Shown here piece after piece: positions 1 through 8,140 of a DNA stretch of 64,000 nt. Origin of the DNA: JADJDM01 sp044352985 (GTDB taxonomy: Bacteria > Bacteroidota > Bacteroidia > B-17B0 > Aurantibacillaceae); contig JBILCU010000005.1 of the NCBI GenBank assembly GCA_044352985.1, positions 62,001-126,000 on the forward strand. The letters are read 5' to 3'. Numbering within the stretch: position 1 is the stretch's first letter; every line of letters starts with the position of its first letter. The position numbers and the translations under genes were made by a program. The notes under the pieces were generated by a model that did no database searches, was not told where the DNA came from, and worked only from the letters and a program-made list of their open reading frames with translations.

Positions 1-327
1 TTAATAACAGTACCCTTAACTGAACTAAAATGGATTTTCGCAAAAGACCTTCATGTCCATCATACCTATTATCAAATTGATAAATTACCCTGGGAATACC
101 CAGATGAATCTTTACAAACGTTATGCAGATCATGTCATGAGAAGGTGCACGAAGAAGATATAATTCCTGTAAGAGATGAGTGTGGTATAAAAATAGGCAA
201 CTACAAACCTTGCACACGTTGTTATGGTGCTGGCTGGTTTCCCGAATATTCACATGTTGAAAATGGAATCTGCTTTAAGTGTAGAGGTGTTAAATATTTA
301 AGTGATGAATTTATTATAAAAGATTAA
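1..327 (+). CDS. HNH-type nuclease-like protein, C-terminal part
   Basis: Frame 1 is open from the first base of the window to the TAA at 325-327, so the start lies outside. The visible 108 residues contain HVHHTYY followed about 25 residues later by LCRSCHEKVH, the His-His/Cys-x2-Cys/His arrangement of HNH endonuclease domains. A second cysteine set follows, CTRC and CFKCRG, which may form a separate zinc knuckle or be a C-terminal addition. The 7-nt gap to hsdM and the same orientation suggest co-transcription with the restriction-modification locus. Membership of the HNH superfamily is inferred from the residue pattern. Whether the enzyme is intact cannot be judged because its N-terminus is missing. 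Confidence 0.6.
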   Translation, partial: LITVPLTELKWIFAKDLHVHHTYYQIDKLPWEYPDESLQTLCRSCHEKVHEEDIIPVRDECGIKIGNYKPCTRCYGAGWFPEYSHVENGICFKCRGVKYLSDEFIIKD

Positions 328-334
328 AAAAATT

Positions 335-1951
335 ATGACCCAAGACCAAATTAAACAACTAGAGAAAGAATTGTGGGATGCCGCCGATGCGCTTCGTGCT
401 AATAGCAAGTTAACGGCTGCCGAATATAAAGACCCTGTTTTAGGTTTAGTATTACTTCGTTTTGCGCAAAATAAATACGAAGAGGCTACGCCAATTGTAC
501 AGAAAAACATTCCTTCCGGACCTCGTGGTAAACGCGAAGCCACTAAAGAAGATTACTTAGCGGCTGGTGCTATTATGTTGCCCGAAAAAGCAAAGTATGA
601 CTACTTAGCTGCTTTACCCGAAGGACAAGATATTGCTGCGGCCATCAATAACGCCATGAAATTAATTGAGGCCGAGTACCCCGATTTGCAAGGTAACTTG
701 CCTAAAAATTACCAAGAGTTTGAAAGTGATTTATTACGCGACCTTGTTCGGGTATTTAATAAAGATGCTATAAAAAATGCTACCGGAGATGTGTTTGGAC
801 GTATTTACGAATACTTCCTCATGAAGTTTTCCATGATGGGTGCTGGTGCGCAAGAAGGCGGCGAGTTTTTTACACCGCCAAGTTTAGTGCAATTGATTGT
901 AAACTTTATTGAGCCTGATCATGGCATTATACACGACCCTGCTTGCGGTTCTGGTGGTATGTTTGTGCAAACCGGTTATTTTGTAAAAGACCACAGCAAT
1001 AAAGAAATTAACGAAGCCATTAAGTGTTATGGTACCGAGCAAAAAACTAATAACACTAAACTTGCTAAAATTAACTTAGCCATACACGGTATTGAAGGCA
1101 AAATTATAGAAGCCAATAGTTTTTATAGCGACCCTCATAATTTGTTTGAGAAGTGCGACTTCGTAATGGCGAATCCTCCCTTTAATGTAAACAAGGTTGA
1201 TAAAGGAAAAGACTTTGTAAAAACCGATCCTCGTTTACCATTTGGTTTGCCAAAAGCAGACAATGCCAATTACATGTGGATGCAATATTTTTACAGTTAC
1301 TTAAACAAAACAGGACGTGCAGGTTTTGTAATGGCCAGTTCTGCAACCGATGCGGGGCATAGCGAAAAATTAATACGCCAACAATTAATTGAAACGGGTG
1401 CGGTAGATTGTATTGTGAGTGTTGGTAACAACTTTTTTTACACCCGCTCCTTACCTTGCCATGTTTGGTTTTACGATAAAGGCAAATCAAAACTTCCTGC
1501 TGTCAGTTCGAGCGCAGTCGAGAACAAAGCAGGAAGGAAAAATGGACCGAATACTATCTTAATGATTGATGCCCGCAATGTATTTAGAAAAGTTACTACC
1601 ACCATTAACGATTTTAGCGAAGAACAATTAGAAGGCTTAACTGCCATAATGAAATTATACAGAGGCGAAAAACCTAAAGTAAGTAAAATAAATACTTGGT
1701 TTAAAGAACGCTTCCCGGATGGCAAATACACTGATATTGAAGGCCTTTGCAAAATTGTTTCTTTAGATGAAGTGATTGAAAACGATTATAGTTTAACCCC
1801 CGGCCGTTATGTAGGCGTAACTTTTGTTGAAGATGATGGCGTTGATTTTAAAGGGCGCTTGGCAGAAATACAAGAAGAGTTAGATGCTTTGAATAAAGAA
1901 GCTGCACAGCTAAGTAAAACTATTGCTAATAATCTGAAAGAACTAATATGA
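335..1951 (+). CDS. hsdM: Type I restriction-modification DNA methyltransferase subunit HsdM
   Basis: This is the modification subunit of a type I restriction-modification enzyme, which methylates adenine using S-adenosylmethionine in complex with HsdS. The 538 residues are normal for the family. An N-terminal helical HsdM_N region (about 1-140) precedes the N6-adenine methyltransferase domain, which has the SAM motif DPACGSGG near residue 200 and the catalytic NPPF motif near residue 280. The stop overlaps the hsdS start by ATGA, giving translational coupling. Between the catalytic core and the conserved LMIDARN stretch, roughly residues 387-401 are encoded by a hairpin-forming sequence described separately. 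I expect the protein to be functional because the frame is uninterrupted. Confidence 0.96.
   Translation: MTQDQIKQLEKELWDAADALRANSKLTAAEYKDPVLGLVLLRFAQNKYEEATPIVQKNIPSGPRGKREATKEDYLAAGAIMLPEKAKYDYLAALPEGQDIAAAINNAMKLIEAEYPDLQGNLPKNYQEFESDLLRDLVRVFNKDAIKNATGDVFGRIYEYFLMKFSMMGAGAQEGGEFFTPPSLVQLIVNFIEPDHGIIHDPACGSGGMFVQTGYFVKDHSNKEINEAIKCYGTEQKTNNTKLAKINLAIHGIEGKIIEANSFYSDPHNLFEKCDFVMANPPFNVNKVDKGKDFVKTDPRLPFGLPKADNANYMWMQYFYSYLNKTGRAGFVMASSATDAGHSEKLIRQQLIETGAVDCIVSVGNNFFYTRSLPCHVWFYDKGKSKLPAVSSSAVENKAGRKNGPNTILMIDARNVFRKVTTTINDFSEEQLEGLTAIMKLYRGEKPKVSKINTWFKERFPDGKYTDIEGLCKIVSLDEVIENDYSLTPGRYVGVTFVEDDGVDFKGRLAEIQEELDALNKEAAQLSKTIANNLKELI
1493..1536. repeat. REP-like palindromic element in frame inside hsdM
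   Basis: Outer arms CTTCCTGCT (1493-1501) and AGCAGGAAG (1528-1536) are perfect inverted repeats. They enclose GTTCGAGCGCAGTCGAGAAC (1506-1525), itself a partial palindrome (GTTC..GAAC and TCGA..TCGA) and richer in G+C than its surroundings. I recall a similar GTTCGAGCGCAGTCGAGAAC word as a dispersed intergenic repeat in Bacteroidota, but that is from memory and unchecked. It is read in frame as a Ser/Ala/Glu-rich linker of HsdM. Confidence 0.55.
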
Positions 1952-3186
1952 AAGGATGGAAGGAATATAAAATTGATGAAATCTGCAAAGTTGGTAGAGG
2001 ATCTTCACCTCGCCCAATAGATAATCCAATATATTTTGAAGGAGGTGATATCCCTTGGGTTAAAATTGCTGATGCAACAGCTTCTGGAAAAAAAATTTAT
2101 CAAACTAAAGAATATATAAATGATTATGGTGCAAGCTTTAGTCGTCACCTTCCAGCTGGTTCATTAATTCTTGCCACAAGTGGTGTTTCATTAGGTCAAA
2201 CAAAATTTCTAGGTGTTGATGCTTGTATACATGACGGGTGGTTGTATTTTGATGAATTTAACGACAAAATTGATAAGGAATATTTTTATCATAGATTGTT
2301 ATTGTTAACTGACTATTTACACGGACAATCCTATGGTGCCGCAATACAAAATGTAAATACTGGGATTTTACGTTCCATAAAACTACTTCTCCCCCCTCTC
2401 CCCACCCAACGCAAAATCGCCTCCATACTTTCTGCTTATGATGATTTAATAGAAAATAATTTAAAGCGCATTAAGTTGCTGGAGGAAACAGCTCAACGCA
2501 CCTACGAAGAGTGGTTTGTAAAATTCCGCATCAATGGCAAACAATTAAAAATAAATAAAGAAACTGGTTTGCCGGAGGGGTGGGAAGAAAAGGAATTAGG
2601 AAAAATAATTACCAAACTAGAAAGTGGAAGCCGGCCAAAAGGGGGAATCGATAAAGAATTGAAGAATGGCATTCCAAGTGTTGGTGCTGAGAGTGTGCTT
2701 GGTTTGGGGCAATACAATTATGGAAAAGAAAAACTGATTTTAGAATCTTTTTATAAAAAGATGAACAGAGGAAAGGTTGAGCAGAAAGATATTTTAGTAT
2801 ATAAGGACGGTGCTTACATTGGAAAAACCTCAATGTTTCAAGATGAATTTCCTCATAAAATTTGCGTTGTAAATGAACATGTCTTTCTAATTAATACAGG
2901 AGATGAAGATTATCAAAACTATTTGTTTTTCACTCTCAACAGACCAGAATATTTTCAGAAAATGCAATCTCTTAATTCTAATTCGGCTCAACCCGGTATC
3001 AATCAGGAAAAATTAAACTCCTTAATAATACTTGTTCCTAAAAAGGAGATAATCAAAAAATATAGTGAAATAATTAATCCATCAGTAAAAGAAATCTTCA
3101 ATCTCGCCAAACAAAATCATCTATTGAGAGAATCTCGCGATATCTTATTGCCAAAGTTAATGAGTGGGGTAATTGAGGTGGGGTAA
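1948..3186 (+). CDS. hsdS: Type I restriction-modification specificity subunit HsdS
   Basis: HsdS chooses the bipartite DNA target for the HsdM and HsdR subunits. The 412 residues show the usual two-fold layout. A first target recognition domain (about 5-150) is followed by a conserved helical spacer with PLPTQRKIASILSAYDDLIE near residues 150-170. A second target recognition domain begins near residue 215 (WEEKELGKIITKLESGSRPKGG), and a C-terminal helical repeat ends in RDILLPKLMSG. The start ATG overlaps the hsdM stop. Both recognition domains appear complete, so a bipartite recognition sequence is expected, but it cannot be read from the protein by eye. Confidence 0.94.
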   Translation: MKGWKEYKIDEICKVGRGSSPRPIDNPIYFEGGDIPWVKIADATASGKKIYQTKEYINDYGASFSRHLPAGSLILATSGVSLGQTKFLGVDACIHDGWLYFDEFNDKIDKEYFYHRLLLLTDYLHGQSYGAAIQNVNTGILRSIKLLLPPLPTQRKIASILSAYDDLIENNLKRIKLLEETAQRTYEEWFVKFRINGKQLKINKETGLPEGWEEKELGKIITKLESGSRPKGGIDKELKNGIPSVGAESVLGLGQYNYGKEKLILESFYKKMNRGKVEQKDILVYKDGAYIGKTSMFQDEFPHKICVVNEHVFLINTGDEDYQNYLFFTLNRPEYFQKMQSLNSNSAQPGINQEKLNSLIILVPKKEIIKKYSEIINPSVKEIFNLAKQNHLLRESRDILLPKLMSGVIEVG

Positions 3187-3216
3187 AAAAAATTCTAAAA
3201 ATTAAAAGAATATAAC

Positions 3217-5163
3217 ATGGAACAAAAAAAGTTTGCTGCTGATTTTAATACTTTTTTAAATAGTTTAAGTCCAAATACTATATTAGGTAATTGGCATTAT
3301 ACAGGAAAAACTAATGTTGCTTTTGGCACACCAGGAGGCGCATGGGAAAATACAGATGGTTTTGAATTTAGAAACACAAGCAATTCTAATAGATATATTT
3401 TGCGCAGCATTTCAAAGGATAGAAGTTACATAGTAATTGAATCTTTTCAAATTCCAGGCCAACTTTATAATATGGATTTGACTAAGGATAAAATTCATGG
3501 CAATATTAATAATTCTTCATCTCTTTATGAATCCTATAAAATGACATCTGGTTTAGGTGGAGTAAAAACAGAGTTAGTTAAAAAGCAATTTGAAAAAATA
3601 GGAGTTACTGAAAATAAAATATTTACAATAAACGATAACAATCCTGATTGGAGTGGATTAACTGTAGCTCTTTTAAAATGGGCTGAATTAAGAGAAATCA
3701 TAAAAAACAACTTAAAATTACTCAAAAACCCCAAAGCCAATTCTGCAGATGCAATTGAAATAAATACAGAAAAACATATTTCATTAAAAAGTCCAAATGC
3801 ATTAAATCAAATTATCTATGGGCCTCCTGGTACAGGTAAAACTTATAACACTATAAATAAAGCATTAGAAATAATTAATGATGATGAAGTTAAGTTACTT
3901 GATTGGAGAGATAGAGTTCAGGTAAAAGATTTATTTGATAAAAAAGTACAACAAGGTCAAATTGTATTTACTACTTTTCATCAAAGTATGAGTTACGAAG
4001 ATTTTATTGAAGGAATCAAGCCACTGACTCCAATGATGGGAGATGCCTTTGTTAAGTATGACGTTGTTCCCGGAATTTTTAAGAACTTGTGTACAAGAGC
4101 AAAATCAAATTATGAAAATTCAAAATCAGGAAACAATACTAGAATTAGTTTTGAAAAAGCCTTTTATAAATTACGCGATGAATGGGAAGATTTTAAAGAA
4201 CTGAAATTTCCTTTAAAAACAAAAGGATATGATTTTACCATAACTGGTTTTACTGAAACTTCTATTCAATTTAAAAAGGCAAGTGGGGGCACAGGACATA
4301 CGTTAAGCATAAATACGCTTAGAGACCTATATTACGGTAAAGAATATGATTTTAATGCGGGAGTTGGCATTTACTATCCTGGAATTTTAAAAAAACTTAA
4401 TACATACAATGATGAGCAGAATGTTTTTATGGATCTGAAGATGCAAATAGATATTCCCGTCGAAAAAAGTGTTGTAGAATTAATAAATTATGTAATAATT
4501 ATTGATGAGATTAACAGGGGTAATGTTTCTCAAATATTTGGGGAATTAATTACTTTGATTGAAGACGACAAACGATTAGGCAAACAAGAATCTTTGGAAG
4601 TTGAGTTACCTTACAGTAAGACTAAATTTGGAGTTCCACCAAATTTATATATTTTAGGTACAATGAACACCGCAGATCGAAGCGTTGAAGCATTAGACAC
4701 TGCCCTCAGGAGAAGATTTACTTTTGAAGAAATGCCACCAAAGTATGATTTATCAGAACTTCAATATTCATTTGCAGGGGTAAAAGTTTTTGAAATTTTA
4801 CAAATAATAAACAAAAGAATTGAAAAGTTACTAGATAAAGATCATCTTATTGGGCATTCATTTTTTATAAGAAAAGATAATGAGAGTGAGAAAAGTGCCA
4901 TTATGAAAGCATTTCATAAAAATATAATTCCATTACTTCAGGAATATTTTTTCGGAGATTATGGAAAGATAGGACTTGTTATCGGAAACGGTTTTTTTGA
5001 AGTGCAATCTACAAATAACGATAATATTTTTGCTGATTTTGAGTATGACGGAAGAGATAGCCTTGAAGGTAGACAAGTTTATAAATTAAAAGATTTTCTT
5101 AAATCAAATGATTCAAAAGGATTTGAAGAAGCAATTACCATTTTAATGAATAAAAAGTCTTGA
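3217..5163 (+). CDS. mcrB: McrB-like AAA+ GTPase of a modification-dependent restriction system
   Basis: This is the motor and recognition subunit of an McrBC-type enzyme, which cuts modified DNA after GTP-driven translocation. The 648-residue protein has an N-terminal region of about 200 residues with no motif I recognise, which is the usual place of the target-recognition domain. The McrB AAA+ module follows: Walker A GPPGTGKT near residue 203, Walker B IIDEINRGN near 428, and the signature MNTADRS near 482, followed by LRRRF. The gene starts 30 nt after hsdS, and its stop overlaps the mcrC start. The N-terminal domain of McrB proteins is highly variable, so the recognised modification (5mC, 5hmC or other) is not predictable here. 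Confidence 0.93.
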   Translation: MEQKKFAADFNTFLNSLSPNTILGNWHYTGKTNVAFGTPGGAWENTDGFEFRNTSNSNRYILRSISKDRSYIVIESFQIPGQLYNMDLTKDKIHGNINNSSSLYESYKMTSGLGGVKTELVKKQFEKIGVTENKIFTINDNNPDWSGLTVALLKWAELREIIKNNLKLLKNPKANSADAIEINTEKHISLKSPNALNQIIYGPPGTGKTYNTINKALEIINDDEVKLLDWRDRVQVKDLFDKKVQQGQIVFTTFHQSMSYEDFIEGIKPLTPMMGDAFVKYDVVPGIFKNLCTRAKSNYENSKSGNNTRISFEKAFYKLRDEWEDFKELKFPLKTKGYDFTITGFTETSIQFKKASGGTGHTLSINTLRDLYYGKEYDFNAGVGIYYPGILKKLNTYNDEQNVFMDLKMQIDIPVEKSVVELINYVIIIDEINRGNVSQIFGELITLIEDDKRLGKQESLEVELPYSKTKFGVPPNLYILGTMNTADRSVEALDTALRRRFTFEEMPPKYDLSELQYSFAGVKVFEILQIINKRIEKLLDKDHLIGHSFFIRKDNESEKSAIMKAFHKNIIPLLQEYFFGDYGKIGLVIGNGFFEVQSTNNDNIFADFEYDGRDSLEGRQVYKLKDFLKSNDSKGFEEAITILMNKKS

Positions 5164-6389
5164 TTAAATCACGAAAAATAGTTGTTTTTGAACATATGCC
5201 CCTTCGCAAAGGTTCCGGCTCCGATCAATTAAATGATGAAGAGCTAAGTTCCCTACAGCGTTTTTATGGCAAGGGTATTCCATATTATAACTTAATACAT
5301 AATGGTGTTCAATTCAAAGAATATGTTGGCGTATTACAAATTGGACATATTCAAATTGAAGTGCTTCCTAAGTCTGATAAGAATAACTATAACGAAGATA
5401 ATTGGCGCAAACTTTTAATTGGAATGTTGAAAAGCATTTTGGGTTTTGAGGTAAAAGTAACCAGTAGCGCAAACCTAAAAATTAGACCCAACTCCATTCT
5501 TGATCTTTACTTTGAAATGTTCATAAATGAGGTTGAATATTTGTTTCATCTAGGTTTAATCAAGAGATATAACAGAACGCAAGGAAATACAACCGCTTTA
5601 AAAGGGACGATAATATTTTCGAAACAGATTCAACTTAATTTAACTCGTCAAGATCGTTTTTATAACAGTTACACAACCTATGATAGAGAGCATTATTTAA
5701 ATCAAATTCTTTTTAAAACGCTTAAATTACTTAAAAAAATAAATCTTGATCCATCTCTTAAAAGTAGAATTGGAAATCTTCTTTTAAATTTTCCAGAGTT
5801 AAATGAAATAAAAGTATCTGAGTCATTATTTTCTAAAATTGACTACAACAGAAAAACTTTACCCTATAAAAAATCAATAGAAATTGCAAAGATGATTTTG
5901 TTGCAATATCATCCTGATTTAACTAGCGGCAATAATGATGTCCTTGCGTTAATGTTTGATATGAATTCATTATGGGAACAATTTATTCTTGTAAGTTTAA
6001 GAAAGCAAAGAGAATTTTCTGTTAAAGGTCAACAAAGTAAATATTTTTGGAAACCTCAAAATGGAAATAGAAGAAGCATTAGACCTGATATTCTTATCGA
6101 AAAAAACGGAAAGAATTATATTTTAGACACAAAATGGAAGAATATTGACAACAACCCAACAATTGATGATATCAGACAAATGTATGTTTATCAGCATTAT
6201 TACGAAGCAAATAAAGCTGCATTAGTTTATCCTGGTATTGATAATTACTTTGCTGGTAATTTCATGGATTTAAATAATCAAAATAGCATTTCCAATTTGG
6301 AATGTGGTTTAATGCCAATTAAGCCAGAGCAAGACATTAAAAAATGGCAAAAAGAAATTATTGAAAAAATAAAAAATTGGGCAGAATAA
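5160..6389 (+). CDS. mcrC: McrC-like nuclease subunit
   Basis: This is the partner of McrB; McrC carries the endonuclease and stimulates McrB GTP hydrolysis. The 409-residue protein has the family's N-terminal beta-rich region and a C-terminal PD-(D/E)xK nuclease core, with RRSIRPDILIEKNG near residue 305 and ILDTKWK near residue 323. Translation would start at TTG (5160), overlapping the mcrB TGA by four bases; no nearby ATG fits the conserved N-terminus, so coupled initiation is likely. The stop is followed one base later by a degraded copy of the hsdR start, showing that hsdR once followed mcrC directly. Confidence 0.9.
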   Translation: MIKSRKIVVFEHMPLRKGSGSDQLNDEELSSLQRFYGKGIPYYNLIHNGVQFKEYVGVLQIGHIQIEVLPKSDKNNYNEDNWRKLLIGMLKSILGFEVKVTSSANLKIRPNSILDLYFEMFINEVEYLFHLGLIKRYNRTQGNTTALKGTIIFSKQIQLNLTRQDRFYNSYTTYDREHYLNQILFKTLKLLKKINLDPSLKSRIGNLLLNFPELNEIKVSESLFSKIDYNRKTLPYKKSIEIAKMILLQYHPDLTSGNNDVLALMFDMNSLWEQFILVSLRKQREFSVKGQQSKYFWKPQNGNRRSIRPDILIEKNGKNYILDTKWKNIDNNPTIDDIRQMYVYQHYYEANKAALVYPGIDNYFAGNFMDLNNQNSISNLECGLMPIKPEQDIKKWQKEIIEKIKNWAE

Positions 6390-6390
6390 T

Positions 6391-6456
6391 ATGAGATACT
6401 AATATTCAGAAGATGGACTTGTAGAAAATGTATCTCAATTTGTTTTTACTGAATAG
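6391..6456 (+). pseudogene. Degraded 5' remnant of hsdR
   Basis: Bases 6391-6446 align without gaps to the first 56 bases of the intact hsdR (8137-8192), with 47 identities by my count. They share an identical 16-base block (AATATTCAGAAGATGG) and a 13-base block (CTTGTAGAAAATG). The remnant has an in-frame TAA at its fourth codon and loses similarity soon after, so it is not functional. It begins one base after the mcrC stop. The simplest reading is that it marks the old mcrC-hsdR junction before hipBST arrived. Confidence 0.85.
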
Positions 6457-6476
6457 AAAATAAATAATTAATTAAT

Positions 6477-6494
6477 AGTGCCTTAAAACGCACT
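6477..6494. promoter_or_regulatory. Putative HipB operator O1
   Basis: Inverted repeat AGTGC-N8-GCACT with perfect arms. The 5-8-5 layout is the same as that of the known E. coli HipB operators (TATCC-N8-GGATA), although the bases differ. It is the first of three sites upstream of hipB at exact 61-bp intervals. Confidence 0.6.
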
Positions 6495-6537
6495 TTCTGT
6501 CTTGTTTTTTAGGAAAATCAGATTATTTGCGCTAAAT

Positions 6538-6555
6538 AGTGCTTTTTATTGCTCT
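6538..6555. promoter_or_regulatory. Putative HipB operator O2
   Basis: Inverted repeat AGTGC-N8-GCTCT with one mismatch between the arms. It starts exactly 61 bp after O1, about six helical turns, so proteins on the two sites would lie on the same face of the DNA. It lies just upstream of the region expected to contain the -33 box of the hipBST promoter. Confidence 0.55.
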
Positions 6556-6598
6556 TTTTGTTGTTTTTTGTAAAATTCATTGTATATTTACGCATAAA

Positions 6599-6616
6599 AG
6601 AGCAGTATAATGCACT
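6599..6616. promoter_or_regulatory. Putative HipB operator O3 overlapping the hipB start codon
   Basis: Inverted repeat AGAGC-N8-GCACT with one mismatch between the arms, exactly 61 bp after O2. It covers the hipB ATG (6610-6612). A -7-like box TATATTTA (6583-6590) lies just upstream, so binding here would block initiation or early elongation. This fits autorepression by HipB. Confidence 0.55.
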
Positions 6617-6828
6617 ATAAAGAAATTATTCATTCAATTAAAGAACGCAGAGAAATTTTAAAAGTTACGCAAGAAGCGCTTGCTGAACTTTCTGGTGTAG
6701 GATTACGAACCCTAAAACAATTTGAAAGCGGAAAAGGAAATCCAACGCTGCTTACCTTACAAAAGTTGGCTGATGTATTAGGCATGGAAGTTTGTATTCA
6801 AGTAAAAAACACTTTCCGTAACAAATGA
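6610..6828 (+). CDS. hipB: HipB-family XRE helix-turn-helix antitoxin/repressor
   Basis: A 72-residue protein that is almost entirely one XRE-type helix-turn-helix domain (IKERREILKVTQEALAELSG, then LRTLKQFESGKGNPTLLTLQ). In HipBST systems HipB is the DNA-binding component that represses the operon. It may contribute to neutralisation, but the main antitoxin there is HipS. The ATG at 6610 is the first of the open frame, and the stop overlaps the next start by ATGA. Three evenly spaced inverted repeats upstream are candidate binding sites. Confidence 0.88.
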   Translation: MHYKEIIHSIKERREILKVTQEALAELSGVGLRTLKQFESGKGNPTLLTLQKLADVLGMEVCIQVKNTFRNK

Positions 6829-7148
6829 GACAAGCAAAAATTTTATTTAAAGAAGAAGAAGCGGGTTTGTTGACACAGCATGATGATGGTTCATTTACAT
6901 TTCGTTACCATGATGTGTGGTTTGCGAACAATAGCAAGCCAAGTATAAGTCTCACTTTACCTAAAACACAGCAAGAATTTCATTCTAAATATCTTTTTCC
7001 TTTTTTCTTTAACATGCTTCCAGAAGGATCAAACAAGCAAGTGGTTTGTAAGCATATGCGTATTGATTCTGATGATTATTTTGGATTGTTATTAACCACT
7101 GCAAAAAACGATAGTATAGGCGCTGTACGAGTGATTAAAATAGAGTAA
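6825..7148 (+). CDS. hipS: HipS-like small antitoxin (HipA N-subdomain-1 homolog)
   Basis: The 107-residue protein corresponds to the N-terminal subdomain of classical HipA (FRYHDVWFANNSKPSISLTLPKT, then LFPFFFNMLPEGSNK, then DSIGAVRV). Here it is a separate gene between a HipB and a truncated kinase. This is the arrangement of the tripartite HipBST systems described in enteropathogenic E. coli, where HipS is the antitoxin of the HipT kinase. The gene overlaps hipB by 4 nt and stops 5 nt before hipT. A frameshifted hipA is the alternative, but both parts are complete, with their own starts and normal HipS and HipT lengths, so a split system is more likely. Confidence 0.85.
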   Translation: MRQAKILFKEEEAGLLTQHDDGSFTFRYHDVWFANNSKPSISLTLPKTQQEFHSKYLFPFFFNMLPEGSNKQVVCKHMRIDSDDYFGLLLTTAKNDSIGAVRVIKIE

Positions 7149-7153
7149 GAAAA

Positions 7154-8140
7154 ATGAGTTTACCTGAAATAAAATATTGTCCCGGCACACTTGCAGCGGG
7201 ATTTGAAACATATAGCAGAACATGTTTAAACCGGGTATTCAACGGAAAAAAAGTATATCATGTATTGCCGTATGATTCTCCGGCATCTAATCAGGAAACG
7301 GATAAATTATTTAATGAAAATAGAAAGCGGATGTCAATTTCTGGCGTTCAGGAAAAATTTTCGGTAGTGCTTGATAAAAATAAGTTAAGACTAATTAATG
7401 AGGGAGAACGGGGTACTTATATTCTGAAACCAATTCCAGATCACGGAACAAGAGCAAATCAAATGCCTGCCAATGAACATTTAACCATGCAAATTGCTCG
7501 ACAGGTGTTTGGTATTGAAACGGCAGAAAATGCCTTGATCTTTTTTAAGAACGGCGCGCCTGCATATATTACCAAACGCTTTGATGTGAAAGAGGATGGA
7601 ACGAAATGGGCGCAGGACGATTTTGCATCCTTGGCTCTAAGAACACCACAAACACATGGAGAGCACTATAAGTATTTAGGCAATTATTTGGAGTTGTTTC
7701 AGTTAATGAAGGAACATTTACCTGCCTATAGGTTAGAAGCTCCCAAACTTTTTAAATTACTCATATTTAACTATCTGTTTTCAAACGGAGATGCTCATTT
7801 TAAAAACTTTTCATTGTTGGAAACACCAATGGGCGATTATCGTTTAAGCCCTGCATATGATTTATTGAATAGCAGGATACATATTGAGGACAAAGATTTT
7901 GCCTTAGATGATGGGCTTTTGCCTAAAAATATGATGCAAGGTAAAGTAAGTCAACAGTTCGCCATGCTTGCTGAGCATGCGGGTTTAAGTAAAAAGCAGT
8001 TTAATGATATATTCAATTTCATGATATCCGATTTAAATAAAGTAGAAAATTTGGTAAATTCATCATTCCTTAATGAAAGTACGAAACGAAATTATTGGCA
8101 ATCTTATTTAACCAGAAAGAATAAACTAATGCGCTCATGA
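7154..8140 (+). CDS. hipT: HipT-like serine/threonine kinase toxin
   Basis: The 328-residue protein is the kinase part of HipA without the N-terminal subdomain, the size expected for HipT. The Gly-rich loop SISGVQEK starts at Ser61. HipT proteins autophosphorylate on the two serines of such an S-I-S motif, and both serines are present (61 and 63). The catalytic motif NGDAHFKNFS has Asp213, and the metal-binding motif SPAYDLL has Asp236. Known HipA/HipT targets are aminoacyl-tRNA synthetases (GltX for HipA, TrpS for E. coli HipT); the target here is unknown. The last bases overlap the hsdR start (ATGA), so toxin and restriction subunit are translationally coupled. Confidence 0.88.
   Translation: MSLPEIKYCPGTLAAGFETYSRTCLNRVFNGKKVYHVLPYDSPASNQETDKLFNENRKRMSISGVQEKFSVVLDKNKLRLINEGERGTYILKPIPDHGTRANQMPANEHLTMQIARQVFGIETAENALIFFKNGAPAYITKRFDVKEDGTKWAQDDFASLALRTPQTHGEHYKYLGNYLELFQLMKEHLPAYRLEAPKLFKLLIFNYLFSNGDAHFKNFSLLETPMGDYRLSPAYDLLNSRIHIEDKDFALDDGLLPKNMMQGKVSQQFAMLAEHAGLSKKQFNDIFNFMISDLNKVENLVNSSFLNESTKRNYWQSYLTRKNKLMRS

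Noticed and set aside
6825..8140. A frameshifted single hipA gene
   Set aside because: HipS and HipT each have their own start codons, a 5-nt gap and lengths typical of the three-gene system, so this is not a sequencing error or frameshift.
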